Program-made: the position numbers and the translations under genes
Assembly (NCBI GenBank): GCA_016787785.1
Contig: JAEUTO010000010.1
Coordinates: 434,001 to 498,000, forward strand
DNA length: 64,000 nucleotides
Reading direction: 5' to 3'
DNA from: Bacteroidia bacterium
GTDB lineage: Bacteria; Bacteroidota; Bacteroidia; B-17B0; Aurantibacillaceae
Shown: positions 46,031-53,854 of the stretch, one piece after another
Layout of the letters: each line of letters opens with the position of its first letter
Numbering within the stretch: position 1 is the stretch's first letter
The notes under the pieces: model-generated
What the model was told of the DNA's origin: nothing
The model's input: only the letters and a program-made list of their open reading frames with translations
The model's database searches: none

Positions 46031-46567
46031 TTATTTTATCTGACTTTTTAGTGTTTTAAATAACTCAGTTGCTTTTTGACTTCCGATTCTGTACGTAAAC
46101 CCATCATTATCAACCAATTCTATAAACTCTTCGCCGCTTGTATAAAAACGTATTACACCTTTGTTATGGAGGTTATAAACAGCCCTTCGAAGAATGTTCT
46201 TCTTATAACGGCTCTTTCTCATCGATACAATGTTTTTTAGATCTATTTTAACTTTCCGTGCTGTCCAAAAGCCATCAATGATGATGTAACCATTATACAC
46301 TTTTATTTGCGTGTGAAGAATATATGTGAGGCCGGTTGAAAAAACCAAAATACTTATACCAATAATAAAAAATATCAAACCCGACTCGTTAATGTTTTGA
46401 ATAGGGTAGGAACCGATCTTTACAAAAGACACTTGCACAGGCTTCGGGTTTTCGCTCCAATAATAAGCAATAAAACAAAAAAGCGTAATTAACGAACGAA
46501 TAACAATACTAAGGCGGTTGTGGCCCATGTACTGTTTCTCTTCAAATAATATTTCGTTCTTACTCAA
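46031..46567 (-). CDS. Membrane protein with PH-like domain
   Basis: A 178-residue protein: two membrane helices (~18-37 and ~62-84) and a C-terminal soluble half (~90-178) with YNGYIIIDGFWTARKVKIDLKNIVSM, typical of bacterial PH-like (YcxB/YdbT-type) domains. Function unknown. Its start overlaps the tilS stop by eight bases, so it is translated with tilS. Confidence 0.65.
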   Translation of the reverse strand: MSKNEILFEEKQYMGHNRLSIVIRSLITLFCFIAYYWSENPKPVQVSFVKIGSYPIQNINESGLIFFIIGISILVFSTGLTYILHTQIKVYNGYIIIDGFWTARKVKIDLKNIVSMRKSRYKKNILRRAVYNLHNKGVIRFYTSGEEFIELVDNDGFTYRIGSQKATELFKTLKSQIK

Positions 46568-47879
46568 CTAAGGTTAGTTTTAAAAGGTTATTCTTTTTTG
46601 TTTCTATCTTATAGCGGTCGTCACTGCGGTAGCCCATAACCCAAATAATGTCGCCATTGCCGTTCTCTAACAGGCGGCAATTTTCTTTCTCAAAAGCGTT
46701 CAACTTCTGATCTTTTAAGAAATCGCTAATAAGCTTAAAACCTTTCATACCAAAAGGTTTGAACTTATCACCGGTCTTTTTTTGTCGAATGGTTAACGGA
46801 AAAATAAGTTTACTTTTTTCTATAACAAGTTGGTTATTTTGTACAGACTTAAATTCTTTAATTTCGGCAAGCTTTATAAACTTACAACTTTTTAATTCGT
46901 TTAAAGAGTTAAGCTGTATTGTTTCGGCGCCCTTATCAATTGCTGGCTTTATTAGGATCTGCTCTCTGTCTATAGTTAAAGTAAAACTTGAAGTGAAGAA
47001 CAATTTTCCTGTTTCTCCATTTTCAACAAGATTGGTTTTTATGTCTTTTATTTGACTTAAGGTAAAACCAAAAGGCTCCAGAATATGATGCAGCAAGGTT
47101 TGCACATGCTTTTCTTTTTTTAATTTAACCTTATTAATTACCGTGTGGATTTCTTTCTTAGAAACAAGTTGTTTGGTCTTTTCGGTCAAAAACTCATTCA
47201 CGATCTCAGCCTCTTCTTTAAAGTTGGCAACATTGTTTAAAAAGGTCTGCTCCAGGTTGGGATGTAACTTCTTCAGCTTTGGTAATATTTCCAGTCTTAA
47301 AAAATTGCGTTCATATTTGGCCTCTAGATTACTCTTGTCTGTTCTGTAGTTGATATTTTCTTTTTTGACAAAAGCAATTAACTCATCTTTTGTAAAGTTT
47401 AAAAGCGGCCTAACCGTATTTGCTTTTTTTTCGGGAATGCCTTTTAGGCCTTTGATCCCTGTGCCACGCAATAGGTTAATAAAGATGGTCTCAACCACAT
47501 CGTTAGCATGATGTGCTGTAACCAAATGATCGAATTTGTTTTTTTTGATCAGATCATTGAACCAGCTGTATCTTAAGTCGCGCGCGGCCATTTGCACGCT
47601 TACTTTGTTTTTCTTGCAATAGGCTTCTACGTTAAAAGCCTGCGTGTAAAATTTCACATCCAGTTCTTTAGCTAACGCTTTACAAAAAGCTTCATCAGCG
47701 TCGCTGTCTTTTCCTCTTAATTTAAAATTGCAGTGTGCCAGCGAAAAATTAAAGCCGGTGTCTTTTAAAAGATGGGCTAAAACAACCGAATCAATTCCGC
47801 CGCTAATAGCTAGTAAGAGCGAATGCTTCTTGCTAAAAAGTTGATTTTTGAGTATGTTTGATTCAAATTTTTTTTGCAC
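46560..47879 (-). CDS. tilS: tRNA(Ile)-lysidine synthetase
   Basis: Adds lysine to C34 of tRNA-Ile (CAU) so that it reads AUA; essential. 439 residues starting at GTG. The ATP-pyrophosphatase P-loop SGGIDSVVLAHLL (27-39) is followed by AARDLRYSWF and TAHHANDVVETIFINLLRGTGIKGL (core HHANDxxET), then the TilS substrate and C-terminal domains (RQKKTGDKFKPFGMKGFKLISDF). Divergent from the DUF1801 protein gene with only ~17 bases between start codons. Confidence 0.96.
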   Translation of the reverse strand: MQKKFESNILKNQLFSKKHSLLLAISGGIDSVVLAHLLKDTGFNFSLAHCNFKLRGKDSDADEAFCKALAKELDVKFYTQAFNVEAYCKKNKVSVQMAARDLRYSWFNDLIKKNKFDHLVTAHHANDVVETIFINLLRGTGIKGLKGIPEKKANTVRPLLNFTKDELIAFVKKENINYRTDKSNLEAKYERNFLRLEILPKLKKLHPNLEQTFLNNVANFKEEAEIVNEFLTEKTKQLVSKKEIHTVINKVKLKKEKHVQTLLHHILEPFGFTLSQIKDIKTNLVENGETGKLFFTSSFTLTIDREQILIKPAIDKGAETIQLNSLNELKSCKFIKLAEIKEFKSVQNNQLVIEKSKLIFPLTIRQKKTGDKFKPFGMKGFKLISDFLKDQKLNAFEKENCRLLENGNGDIIWVMGYRSDDRYKIETKKNNLLKLTLVE

Positions 47880-47896
47880 CTAACAAAGGTAATAAA

Positions 47897-48505
47897 ATGG
47901 CAGCACCAAAGCATGTAGCAGATGCATCTTTAAAAATAACCGAATATATAGACGCTTTACCGGATTGGAGCCAAAAGATCTGTAAGCGTCTGCGCACTAT
48001 CATACTTAAAGCCGACCCAAAATTAATTGAGGACTGGAAATGGGGCCCAAATTATTACCTGGACGGCATGGTTTGCGGGTATGCAGGTTTTAAAAAACAC
48101 GTTAATTTTGTTTTCTTTAAAGGTATTTTATTAAAAGACAAAAGAAAGCTCTTGCATTTAAATGAAGGAAGCGTAAACACACGTAATTTTAGGTTTAAGG
48201 ATATTAAAGAACTTGACGAAGACATTATACTTGAATATGTTATAGAGGCCATTGATCTTAATAAAAATGGCAAAAAAATTAGTGTTCCAAAAAACAGGAC
48301 CGTTGAAATAGCACGAGATATTAAGAAAGAATTTAAGCTGGCGGGTGTTTTGGCCTATTTTGAGAAAATGGCCTATTCTCATAAAAATGAATATGTACGT
48401 TGGATAGAAAGCGCTAAAAGAGAAGAAACCAGAAAAAACAGGATATCTAAAGCCGTTGTAATGATCGGAAAAAAAGAAACAATGATGACCAAGTATAAAA
48501 AATGA
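47897..48505 (+). CDS. DUF1801/YdeI family protein
   Basis: A ~202-residue protein: N-terminal DUF1801 domain (ITEYIDALPDWSQKICKRLRTII, EDWKWGPNYYLDG, VCGYAGFKKHVNFVFFKG) with a YdeI/OmpD-associated C-terminal helical part (YFEKMAYSHKNEYVRWIESAKREETRKNRI, core YSHKNEYVRWI). Some YdeI proteins protect against cationic peptides; the general function is unknown. The frame starts at 47858 but ATG 47897 (MAAPKHVADA) fits the family and clears the divergent tilS start. Confidence 0.87.
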   Translation: MAAPKHVADASLKITEYIDALPDWSQKICKRLRTIILKADPKLIEDWKWGPNYYLDGMVCGYAGFKKHVNFVFFKGILLKDKRKLLHLNEGSVNTRNFRFKDIKELDEDIILEYVIEAIDLNKNGKKISVPKNRTVEIARDIKKEFKLAGVLAYFEKMAYSHKNEYVRWIESAKREETRKNRISKAVVMIGKKETMMTKYKK

Positions 48506-48537
48506 TAAAGATCCTATCTTGTTATTTATCTTTTGAA

Positions 48538-48545
48538 TAAATTTG
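48538..48545 (+). promoter_or_regulatory. -7 box before kmo
   Basis: TAAATTTG, 23 bases before ATG 48569; a TTG lies 16 bases upstream (48519-48521), shorter than the usual spacing. Confidence 0.4.
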
Positions 48546-48568
48546 AAAGCAAATTAAAATTTAAAAAA

Positions 48569-49912
48569 ATGGGTAAAAGTGTCACAATAGTTGGAGCCGG
48601 TTTAGTTGGATCGTTATTATCAATTTACCTTGCTAAAAAAGGTTACAAGATCAATGTATACGAGCGCAGACCTGATATGCGTAAAACCAGCATCTCTGCG
48701 GGTAAATCCATTAACCTTGCTTTGAGCGATCGCGGTTGGAGAGGATTGGAAGGAGTTGGTATTGCCGAAGAGATCAAAAAGATAGCAATACCAATGTATG
48801 GCCGTTTTATTCATCATAAAGATGGAACCAACGCTTACCAACCTTACGGGAAAGATAATCAGGCTATTTATTCAGTTTCACGTGCCGAAATAAATATGAA
48901 GTTGATGGACCTTGCCGAGCAGCAGCCCAATGTAAAGATCCATTTTGATAAGCGCTGTACTGGCATTGACAGAAATAAATTGGAATCCTCTTTTGAAGAT
49001 AATAACACACATAAAATCGAAACTGAAAAATCTGACCTTCTTTTTGGCGCTGATGGTGCTTTTGCCGCTTCGCGTTTAAACATGCAGTTGAGCAACGATA
49101 GGTTTGAATACAACCAGCATTATATAGAAAGCGGGTACAAAGAATTGATCATTCCGCCGGGTAAGAACGGTGAGTTTTTGTTAGAAAAGAACGCTTTACA
49201 CATCTGGCCGAGGGGTAGTTTTATGATGATAGCACTTCCAAACCCCGATGGGAATTTTACCTGCACGTTATTTTTACCTTTTGAAGGCGAAAAATCTTTT
49301 GCGAATTTAAAGACCAAAGAGGCCGTTAAAAAATTCTTTGACGAAGAATTTGCCAGCGCGGTTCCATTGATGCCCACGCTTACAGAAGATTTTATGCATA
49401 ACCCTGTTTCATCTTTGGTAACTGTAAAATGTTTTCCGTGGACTTTTGATAATAAGATTGGATTGATAGGTGATGCGGCGCATGCTATTGTTCCATTTTA
49501 CGGACAAGGTATGAATTGTGGTTTTGAAGACTGTGTAGTTTTAAACGAGCTGGTTACAAAACATAAAGACGATTGGGATAAGATCTTCCCGGAATATGAA
49601 AACCTGCGCAAGCCCGATGCCGATGCTATTGCCGACCTGGCAATTGCTAATTTTGTTGAAATGCGCGATAAAACTGCCGACCCTAAATTCTTATTACAAA
49701 AAAAGATAGAAGCTCAATTCTCGCAAAAACATCCGGATAAGTGGATACCGCTTTACAGTATGGTTACTTACACGCCAAGTATACGTTATAGTAAAGCTTT
49801 AAGTGAAGGTAAAAAACAGCAGGCTATTATGGATAAAATTATGGCAATGCCAAACATTGAAGCCAAATGGGATTCGAAAGAAGTAGAAACGGAAATTTTA
49901 AAACAATTATAA
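48569..49912 (+). CDS. kmo: Kynurenine 3-monooxygenase
   Basis: FAD enzyme that hydroxylates L-kynurenine to 3-hydroxykynurenine using NADPH and O2, part of the kynurenine route from tryptophan to quinolinate/NAD. About 447 residues. FAD-binding: VTIVGAGLVGSLLSIYLAKKGYKINVYERR (core GAGLVGS, with the terminal Glu), GADGAFAASR and the second FAD motif LIGDAAHAIVPFYGQGMNCGFEDC (core GDAAHAIVPFYGQG). The substrate-loop residue region (NLALSDRGWRGLEGVG) is as in known Kmo enzymes. A TTG start 12 codons upstream overlaps the -7 box and is rejected. The rest of the pathway is not in the window. Confidence 0.95.
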   Translation: MGKSVTIVGAGLVGSLLSIYLAKKGYKINVYERRPDMRKTSISAGKSINLALSDRGWRGLEGVGIAEEIKKIAIPMYGRFIHHKDGTNAYQPYGKDNQAIYSVSRAEINMKLMDLAEQQPNVKIHFDKRCTGIDRNKLESSFEDNNTHKIETEKSDLLFGADGAFAASRLNMQLSNDRFEYNQHYIESGYKELIIPPGKNGEFLLEKNALHIWPRGSFMMIALPNPDGNFTCTLFLPFEGEKSFANLKTKEAVKKFFDEEFASAVPLMPTLTEDFMHNPVSSLVTVKCFPWTFDNKIGLIGDAAHAIVPFYGQGMNCGFEDCVVLNELVTKHKDDWDKIFPEYENLRKPDADAIADLAIANFVEMRDKTADPKFLLQKKIEAQFSQKHPDKWIPLYSMVTYTPSIRYSKALSEGKKQQAIMDKIMAMPNIEAKWDSKEVETEILKQL

Positions 49913-49913
49913 A

Positions 49914-50561
49914 TTGAAATTCGATTACGATTTTATATTTGATAACTCCGTAAAACTGATTGTTTCATTGGTGCTGGGCGCTTTAATTGGTGCCGAGCGT
50001 GAGTATAAAGGCCGTAATATTGGGTTTAGGACAATTATTTTAATCACACTTGGTTCAACTTTATTTACTATTCTTTCATTTATTTTAGGAAAAGACACCG
50101 ATCCTGCGCGTATTGCTTCAAATATTGTAACCGGCGTTGGTTTTTTGGGTGCCGGTGCTATTTTTAGAGATGGGGCAAGTGTAAGAGGTATGACCACCGC
50201 TTCTTTGATCTGGATAAGTGCGGCTATTGGTATGGCTTGCGGTATTGCACAATATGAGTTTGCAGTATTAGTAACTTTTACAACCCTTGTTATTTTGTTA
50301 GGCTTTACCGGCGTACAACAGTTTATTGACCGATACAATCAGGAAAAAGTGTATAAGATCACTATTGAAAATGATCTTGACCTTAAAATTGAAATTGAAA
50401 AAAAGATGGTTTCTTTTAAATTAAAACACCAATGGTTACGTCAAACAAAATCAAATGATAACCTTGTTATTGAATATGAAGTAAGGGGTGCCGAAATAAA
50501 TCATGAAGCATTTATTAACCATATAACCACAAATTCAGCTATTAAACATTTCGAGATTTAA
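49914..50561 (+). CDS. MgtC/SapB family membrane protein
   Basis: A 215-residue protein starting at TTG one base after the kmo stop. Four to five helices with the MgtC signature: VLGALIGAEREYKGRNIGFRTIILITLGSTLFTI (core GAEREYKGRxxGFRT), ARIASNIVTGVGFLGAGAI, and RGMTTASLIWISAAIGMACG. The C-terminal ~75 residues form an ACT-like cytoplasmic domain, shorter than in Salmonella MgtC. Members affect Mg/phosphate homeostasis and ATP synthase; the exact role is unclear. Confidence 0.9.
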   Translation: MKFDYDFIFDNSVKLIVSLVLGALIGAEREYKGRNIGFRTIILITLGSTLFTILSFILGKDTDPARIASNIVTGVGFLGAGAIFRDGASVRGMTTASLIWISAAIGMACGIAQYEFAVLVTFTTLVILLGFTGVQQFIDRYNQEKVYKITIENDLDLKIEIEKKMVSFKLKHQWLRQTKSNDNLVIEYEVRGAEINHEAFINHITTNSAIKHFEI

Positions 50562-50604
50562 TCATAATTTATTGATTATCAAATAATTAAAATTAACAGT
50601 GGCC

Positions 50605-50630
50605 TGTAACTAAACGGTAGCTATTGCGTC
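50605..50630 (+). promoter_or_regulatory. Candidate ECF sigma promoter of the sigma factor gene (autoregulation)
   Basis: TGTAAC (50605-50610), 16 bases, CGTC in the longer word GCGTCTTACTCT (50626-50637), nine bases before the TTG start. The same two words, spaced by 17, precede the gene at 53855. Confidence 0.65.
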
Positions 50631-50645
50631 TTACTCTTAAACAAA

Positions 50646-51131
50646 TTGAATTTAGCAGAATATAATCAATGTGTAGATAACCATGCAGATGGTGTTTATC
50701 GTTTTGTATTAAAACAAATTCGCGATAAAGATGCGGCTAAAGATATAGTGCAGGATTCTTTTGAGAAGATGTGGCGCAAAGTAGAAAGTATAGACGGGGC
50801 AAAAGCAAAGACCTATTTATTTACCACGGCTTATCATACCTTGGTAGATTACACCCGAAAAAATTCAAAAAGTGCAAAGATGAACGAGGTAGATCTTAAT
50901 AAGCATACACACTCTACGCAGTATTCAGATCTAAAAGAAATATTGAACCAGGGGTTGGAACAATTGCCTGAGATCCAAAAAACAGTTTTGTTATTGCGCG
51001 ATTATGAAGGCTATGATTACGCCGAAATAGGGGAGATAACTCAATTAACAGAAAGCCAGGTTAAGGTGTACATTTTTAGGGCCAGAACATTTTTAAAGAA
51101 TTATATAGGCAAGGTGGAAGCAGTTATTTAA
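50646..51131 (+). CDS. ECF-type RNA polymerase sigma factor
   Basis: A 161-residue sigma-70 family ECF factor starting at TTG. Region 2 (~10-80) has DAAKDIVQDSFEKMWRKVESID (core DIVQDSFEKMW), region 4 (~105-158) has QLPEIQKTVLLLRDYEGYDYAEIGEITQLTESQVKVYIFRAR (core DYAEIGEITQLTESQVK). It overlaps the following membrane protein by one base, the usual sigma/anti-sigma arrangement. A sigma-type promoter similar to that of the gene at 53855 lies upstream. Confidence 0.95.
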   Translation: MNLAEYNQCVDNHADGVYRFVLKQIRDKDAAKDIVQDSFEKMWRKVESIDGAKAKTYLFTTAYHTLVDYTRKNSKSAKMNEVDLNKHTHSTQYSDLKEILNQGLEQLPEIQKTVLLLRDYEGYDYAEIGEITQLTESQVKVYIFRARTFLKNYIGKVEAVI

Positions 51132-52396
51132 TGGGCAAAATTAATTTACATAATTACGAAGCATTTTTGATAGATTACCTGGATGGTAAGCTTAACGAAA
51201 CTGCCGTAGCTGAATTAAGGGCTTTTGTATTTGCCAATCCACAATTACAAATAGATCTGAATGATCTGGATCTGCCTTCTTTTGCCGATGAGGTAGTGAG
51301 TATTGATTTTAAAGAAGATCTAAAAAAAAATACTTCCTTTATTGAGGATGAAGAATTAATTAATTATTTAGAGAACAATTTACCTGAAGTTGATAGAAAA
51401 GCTGTAGAGCTTAAATTATTAAATAACAAGAGTTTAGTTGAAAAGTTAGAAGCTTACAAAAAAACAATTTTACAAAAGGAAGAGATCGTTCTTAATTCAA
51501 AGAACAGCTTATATAAAACAGAAAGCGATCTTGTTTTAAATGATATTGCATTGACCTATGTTGAAGGGCAGTTGAATCCTTCCGACAAACTGAAATTTGA
51601 AAAGGAGCTGAAAACAAACACTGTTCTTCAAAAAGAAGTTTCGCTTTATAAGAAAACAAAATTAGAAGTTGAGGTATCTGTTGTTTTCCCCGATAAAGAA
51701 GCGTTGAAAAAAGAAGCAAGAATTATTGCCTTGTTTAACTTTAAAACCGTTGCCTCTATTGCTGCAGCCATTTTATTGATAATTGGCTTAGCCTTTGTTT
51801 TTAATTATTACAATTCAAAACCAACTACAGCCAAAGAATTAGCGAAAAATAACTTTAATAAAACTCAAAAAAATACTGATAATCAAACAGTTAAGCCTGT
51901 TGATTCAAGTAAGATTTTAAATACTGTATTGCCTCAAAAGCAAGAGTTTCTTGCCAAGAATACAACTAACAATGCAAAAACCAACAACATCAAAAATAAA
52001 AAAGATCCTTCTGTTGACCTTAACGAACCCAAAACAAATTCTGTTGTTGAAGTAAATAAACAGGAAGTAAACAAAGATCCTTTAATTAATGAAGAATTTA
52101 ACCAACCAAAAAATACTATTGTAAAAGTTAATTCAGGTTTTGATACAAGTAAAGTAGCAATTGCTAATGTTACGAGCCAACCTAAATTCTTAAAACAAAC
52201 CTACTTAATTACTGAAGAAGCAGAAGCTGATGATGAACTTATGGCAGTTGTTCCTCCAAAAAAAGGTTTTTGGGCACGCGCTGTTAAAATAGCCAAGCAA
52301 GCCAATAAATTGGGTGTTAAATCTATTGATGGCGAAGAAAGCCAGGGTAAGAACTACTCTCTTTCGTTTAATGCCTTTAGCGTTGAAAAAAGATAA
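51131..52396 (+). CDS. Putative anti-sigma factor with three N-terminal modules
   Basis: A 421-residue single-pass membrane protein immediately after, and overlapping by one base, the sigma gene. The cytoplasmic part has three similar ~38-residue helical modules: 10-47 (IDYLDGKLNE), 74-112 (INYLENNLPEVD) and 133-171 (LTYVEGQLNPSD), each followed by a leucine-rich helix. A membrane helix lies at ~207-226. The remaining ~195 residues are periplasmic, Lys/Asn/Thr-rich. The YLxGxLxx...Lxxx helix pattern resembles the start of Bacteroidota anti-sigma proteins. Zinc-binding HxxxCxxC is absent. Position and topology make it the likely partner of the sigma factor. Confidence 0.75.
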   Translation: MGKINLHNYEAFLIDYLDGKLNETAVAELRAFVFANPQLQIDLNDLDLPSFADEVVSIDFKEDLKKNTSFIEDEELINYLENNLPEVDRKAVELKLLNNKSLVEKLEAYKKTILQKEEIVLNSKNSLYKTESDLVLNDIALTYVEGQLNPSDKLKFEKELKTNTVLQKEVSLYKKTKLEVEVSVVFPDKEALKKEARIIALFNFKTVASIAAAILLIIGLAFVFNYYNSKPTTAKELAKNNFNKTQKNTDNQTVKPVDSSKILNTVLPQKQEFLAKNTTNNAKTNNIKNKKDPSVDLNEPKTNSVVEVNKQEVNKDPLINEEFNQPKNTIVKVNSGFDTSKVAIANVTSQPKFLKQTYLITEEAEADDELMAVVPPKKGFWARAVKIAKQANKLGVKSIDGEESQGKNYSLSFNAFSVEKR

Positions 52397-52957
52397 TTAC
52401 GAATCCATCCTTAGATCACGCAATTTTTTAAGCTTTTTAAAATGAGAAGGCGTTAAACCGGTTGCTTTTTTAAATTGCGATGACATGTGAGAAACATTAT
52501 TGTATTTTAATTTATGAGAAATATCTGTCAGACTTAGATCACTAAAAAGAATAAGCTCTTTAATTTTTTCGGCCTTTTTTAAAATAATATATTGTTCAAT
52601 AGTAGTAGCCTGTGTTTCAGAAAACAGGTTTGACATGTAATTATAATCGTAGCCTAGTTTTTCTTTTAAATAAACCGATAATTTTACTTTTGGCCAACTC
52701 TCCGGTTTTTCAAACAGTTCATTTATTAAGATCTTTATTTTTTCGGTTAGTATCCCTTGTTTGTTTTCCAGAATCTCTAATCCGGATTTTTTTATGGCAT
52801 TATTAAATTTCTGTTTCTTTTCCACAGTTAAATTTTGTTTTATGTCCGCTTCACCGTAAGTAACATTGGTAAACGCTACATTAAGCTTTTTTAGTTCAGT
52901 TTTTACAACCGTTATGCAGCTTTCGCAAGCCATGTTCTTAATGTAGAGTTTCATCAT
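52397..52957 (-). CDS. HMA-AraC fusion transcriptional regulator
   Basis: A 186-residue protein. Residues 1-65 form a small HMA-like ferredoxin fold with the metal motif NMACESCITVV (CxxC, ~8-14), and ~85-186 an AraC-type double helix-turn-helix (LSVYLKEKLGYDYNYMSNLFSE and LTDISHKLKYNNVSHMSSQFKKATGLTPSHF; core TDISHKLKYNN). The HMA part suggests that Cu or a similar ion controls DNA binding; the fold-wide architecture is seen in Bacteroidota but the signal is untested. It converges on the anti-sigma gene (stops adjacent). A 24-bp direct repeat lies upstream (53015-53089). Confidence 0.83.
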   Translation of the reverse strand: MMKLYIKNMACESCITVVKTELKKLNVAFTNVTYGEADIKQNLTVEKKQKFNNAIKKSGLEILENKQGILTEKIKILINELFEKPESWPKVKLSVYLKEKLGYDYNYMSNLFSETQATTIEQYIILKKAEKIKELILFSDLSLTDISHKLKYNNVSHMSSQFKKATGLTPSHFKKLKKLRDLRMDS

Positions 52958-53014
52958 GGGTTAACGGGAAAAACAAAAGTGAGAAATATTAACAAGAATA
53001 AATTATAAAATTGC

Positions 53015-53089
53015 TTTTAAAATTTATAAGATTTACTGTTTTATTTTTCTTAGATAAAAAAGTTTTTTTAAAATTTATAAGATTTACTG
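53015..53089. promoter_or_regulatory. 24-bp direct repeat upstream of the HMA-AraC gene (candidate operator)
   Basis: Two identical 24-base words (53015-53038 and 53066-53089; TTTTAAAATTTATAAGATTTACTG read in two parts, TTTTAAAATTTA then TAAGATTTACTG) are repeated with a 51-base period, 58 to 132 bases upstream of the regulator's ATG (52957). Period close to five helical turns. AraC-family dimers commonly use such direct repeats. Confidence 0.65.
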
Positions 53090-53149
53090 ATTTTAAAAAT
53101 CAAATGAATTAACGCTTGCATTAATTCAATATTTTCAAAACTATTTTTT

Positions 53150-53602
53150 CTACATACTTGAAAGGAATGTGTTCAAATGGTTCTCTATACTCGCTGTATC
53201 CGCGCTTAAATAATAATTCCTTAAAATGTTTCTGCTGTAAATTAAAACATATTTAATTTTAAAATTTTTAACGCTTGCACTCACATTTTTATCGCCGGTA
53301 AATTCTATTGTACTTTTAATTTCTTTTCCCCTAACCTTTCCATAAATATAAATACAACTTTTTCCGGTATTAAAATCGCAAATAAATATCTTCAAACGTC
53401 CTTCATCTGCGATCATACTATTATAACGTAGTTCAAGTTTTCCATTATTGTCTGCAACAAGTTCATCTGTCTTTGCAATAATTGTTTCTTTAATTTCAGG
53501 AGGCGATAAAACAAGGTCAAGCTCATAATCAACAAAGTTGAGTAGCTTTCCGTTTTTTTGAGGTAATTCAAGAGTTATCATATGTGTTATATTAAGAGGC
53601 AT
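53150..53602 (-). CDS. Hypothetical protein
   Basis: A 150-residue protein without signal peptide or membrane helix: beta-rich with an early FVDYELDLVLSPPEIKETI stretch and GRLKIFICDFNTGKSCIYIYGKVRGKEIKSTI (core FICDFNTGKSCIYIYG) in the middle. I do not recognise a family. It is transcribed toward the HMA-AraC gene but is separated from it by 192 bases that hold a direct repeat, so it is probably independent. The ~250 bases upstream (53603-53854) contain only the promoter of the next gene. Confidence 0.55.
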   Translation of the reverse strand: MPLNITHMITLELPQKNGKLLNFVDYELDLVLSPPEIKETIIAKTDELVADNNGKLELRYNSMIADEGRLKIFICDFNTGKSCIYIYGKVRGKEIKSTIEFTGDKNVSASVKNFKIKYVLIYSRNILRNYYLSADTASIENHLNTFLSSM

Positions 53603-53765
53603 TTTTTATTAAGCAATTTGCATTCCACACCTGTTTTCCAGTGTTTTTAAGCCTTTTTCTTTAACGAATTCAGTAAAAACGGGGATTTAAGTGCCTTTTT
53701 GGGGAATTTTATGGCCATTTTATACTATTTACTGTTTTTGGACCTAAAAATTATTTTTTGCCACC

Positions 53766-53792
53766 TGTAACTTTTATAAAGTTCCTTGCGTC
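53766..53792 (+). promoter_or_regulatory. Candidate ECF sigma promoter of the DUF2807 gene
   Basis: TGTAAC (53766-53771), 17 bases, CGTC (53789-53792) within GCGTCTTACTCT, 62 bases before ATG 53855. Shares the 12-base -10 region exactly and -35 word with the promoter at 50605. Confidence 0.65.
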
Positions 53793-53854
53793 TTACTCTC
53801 AAATAACAACAAAAGCGCTTTTAATCTAAAAAACACAACATTAAAAAATATAAT

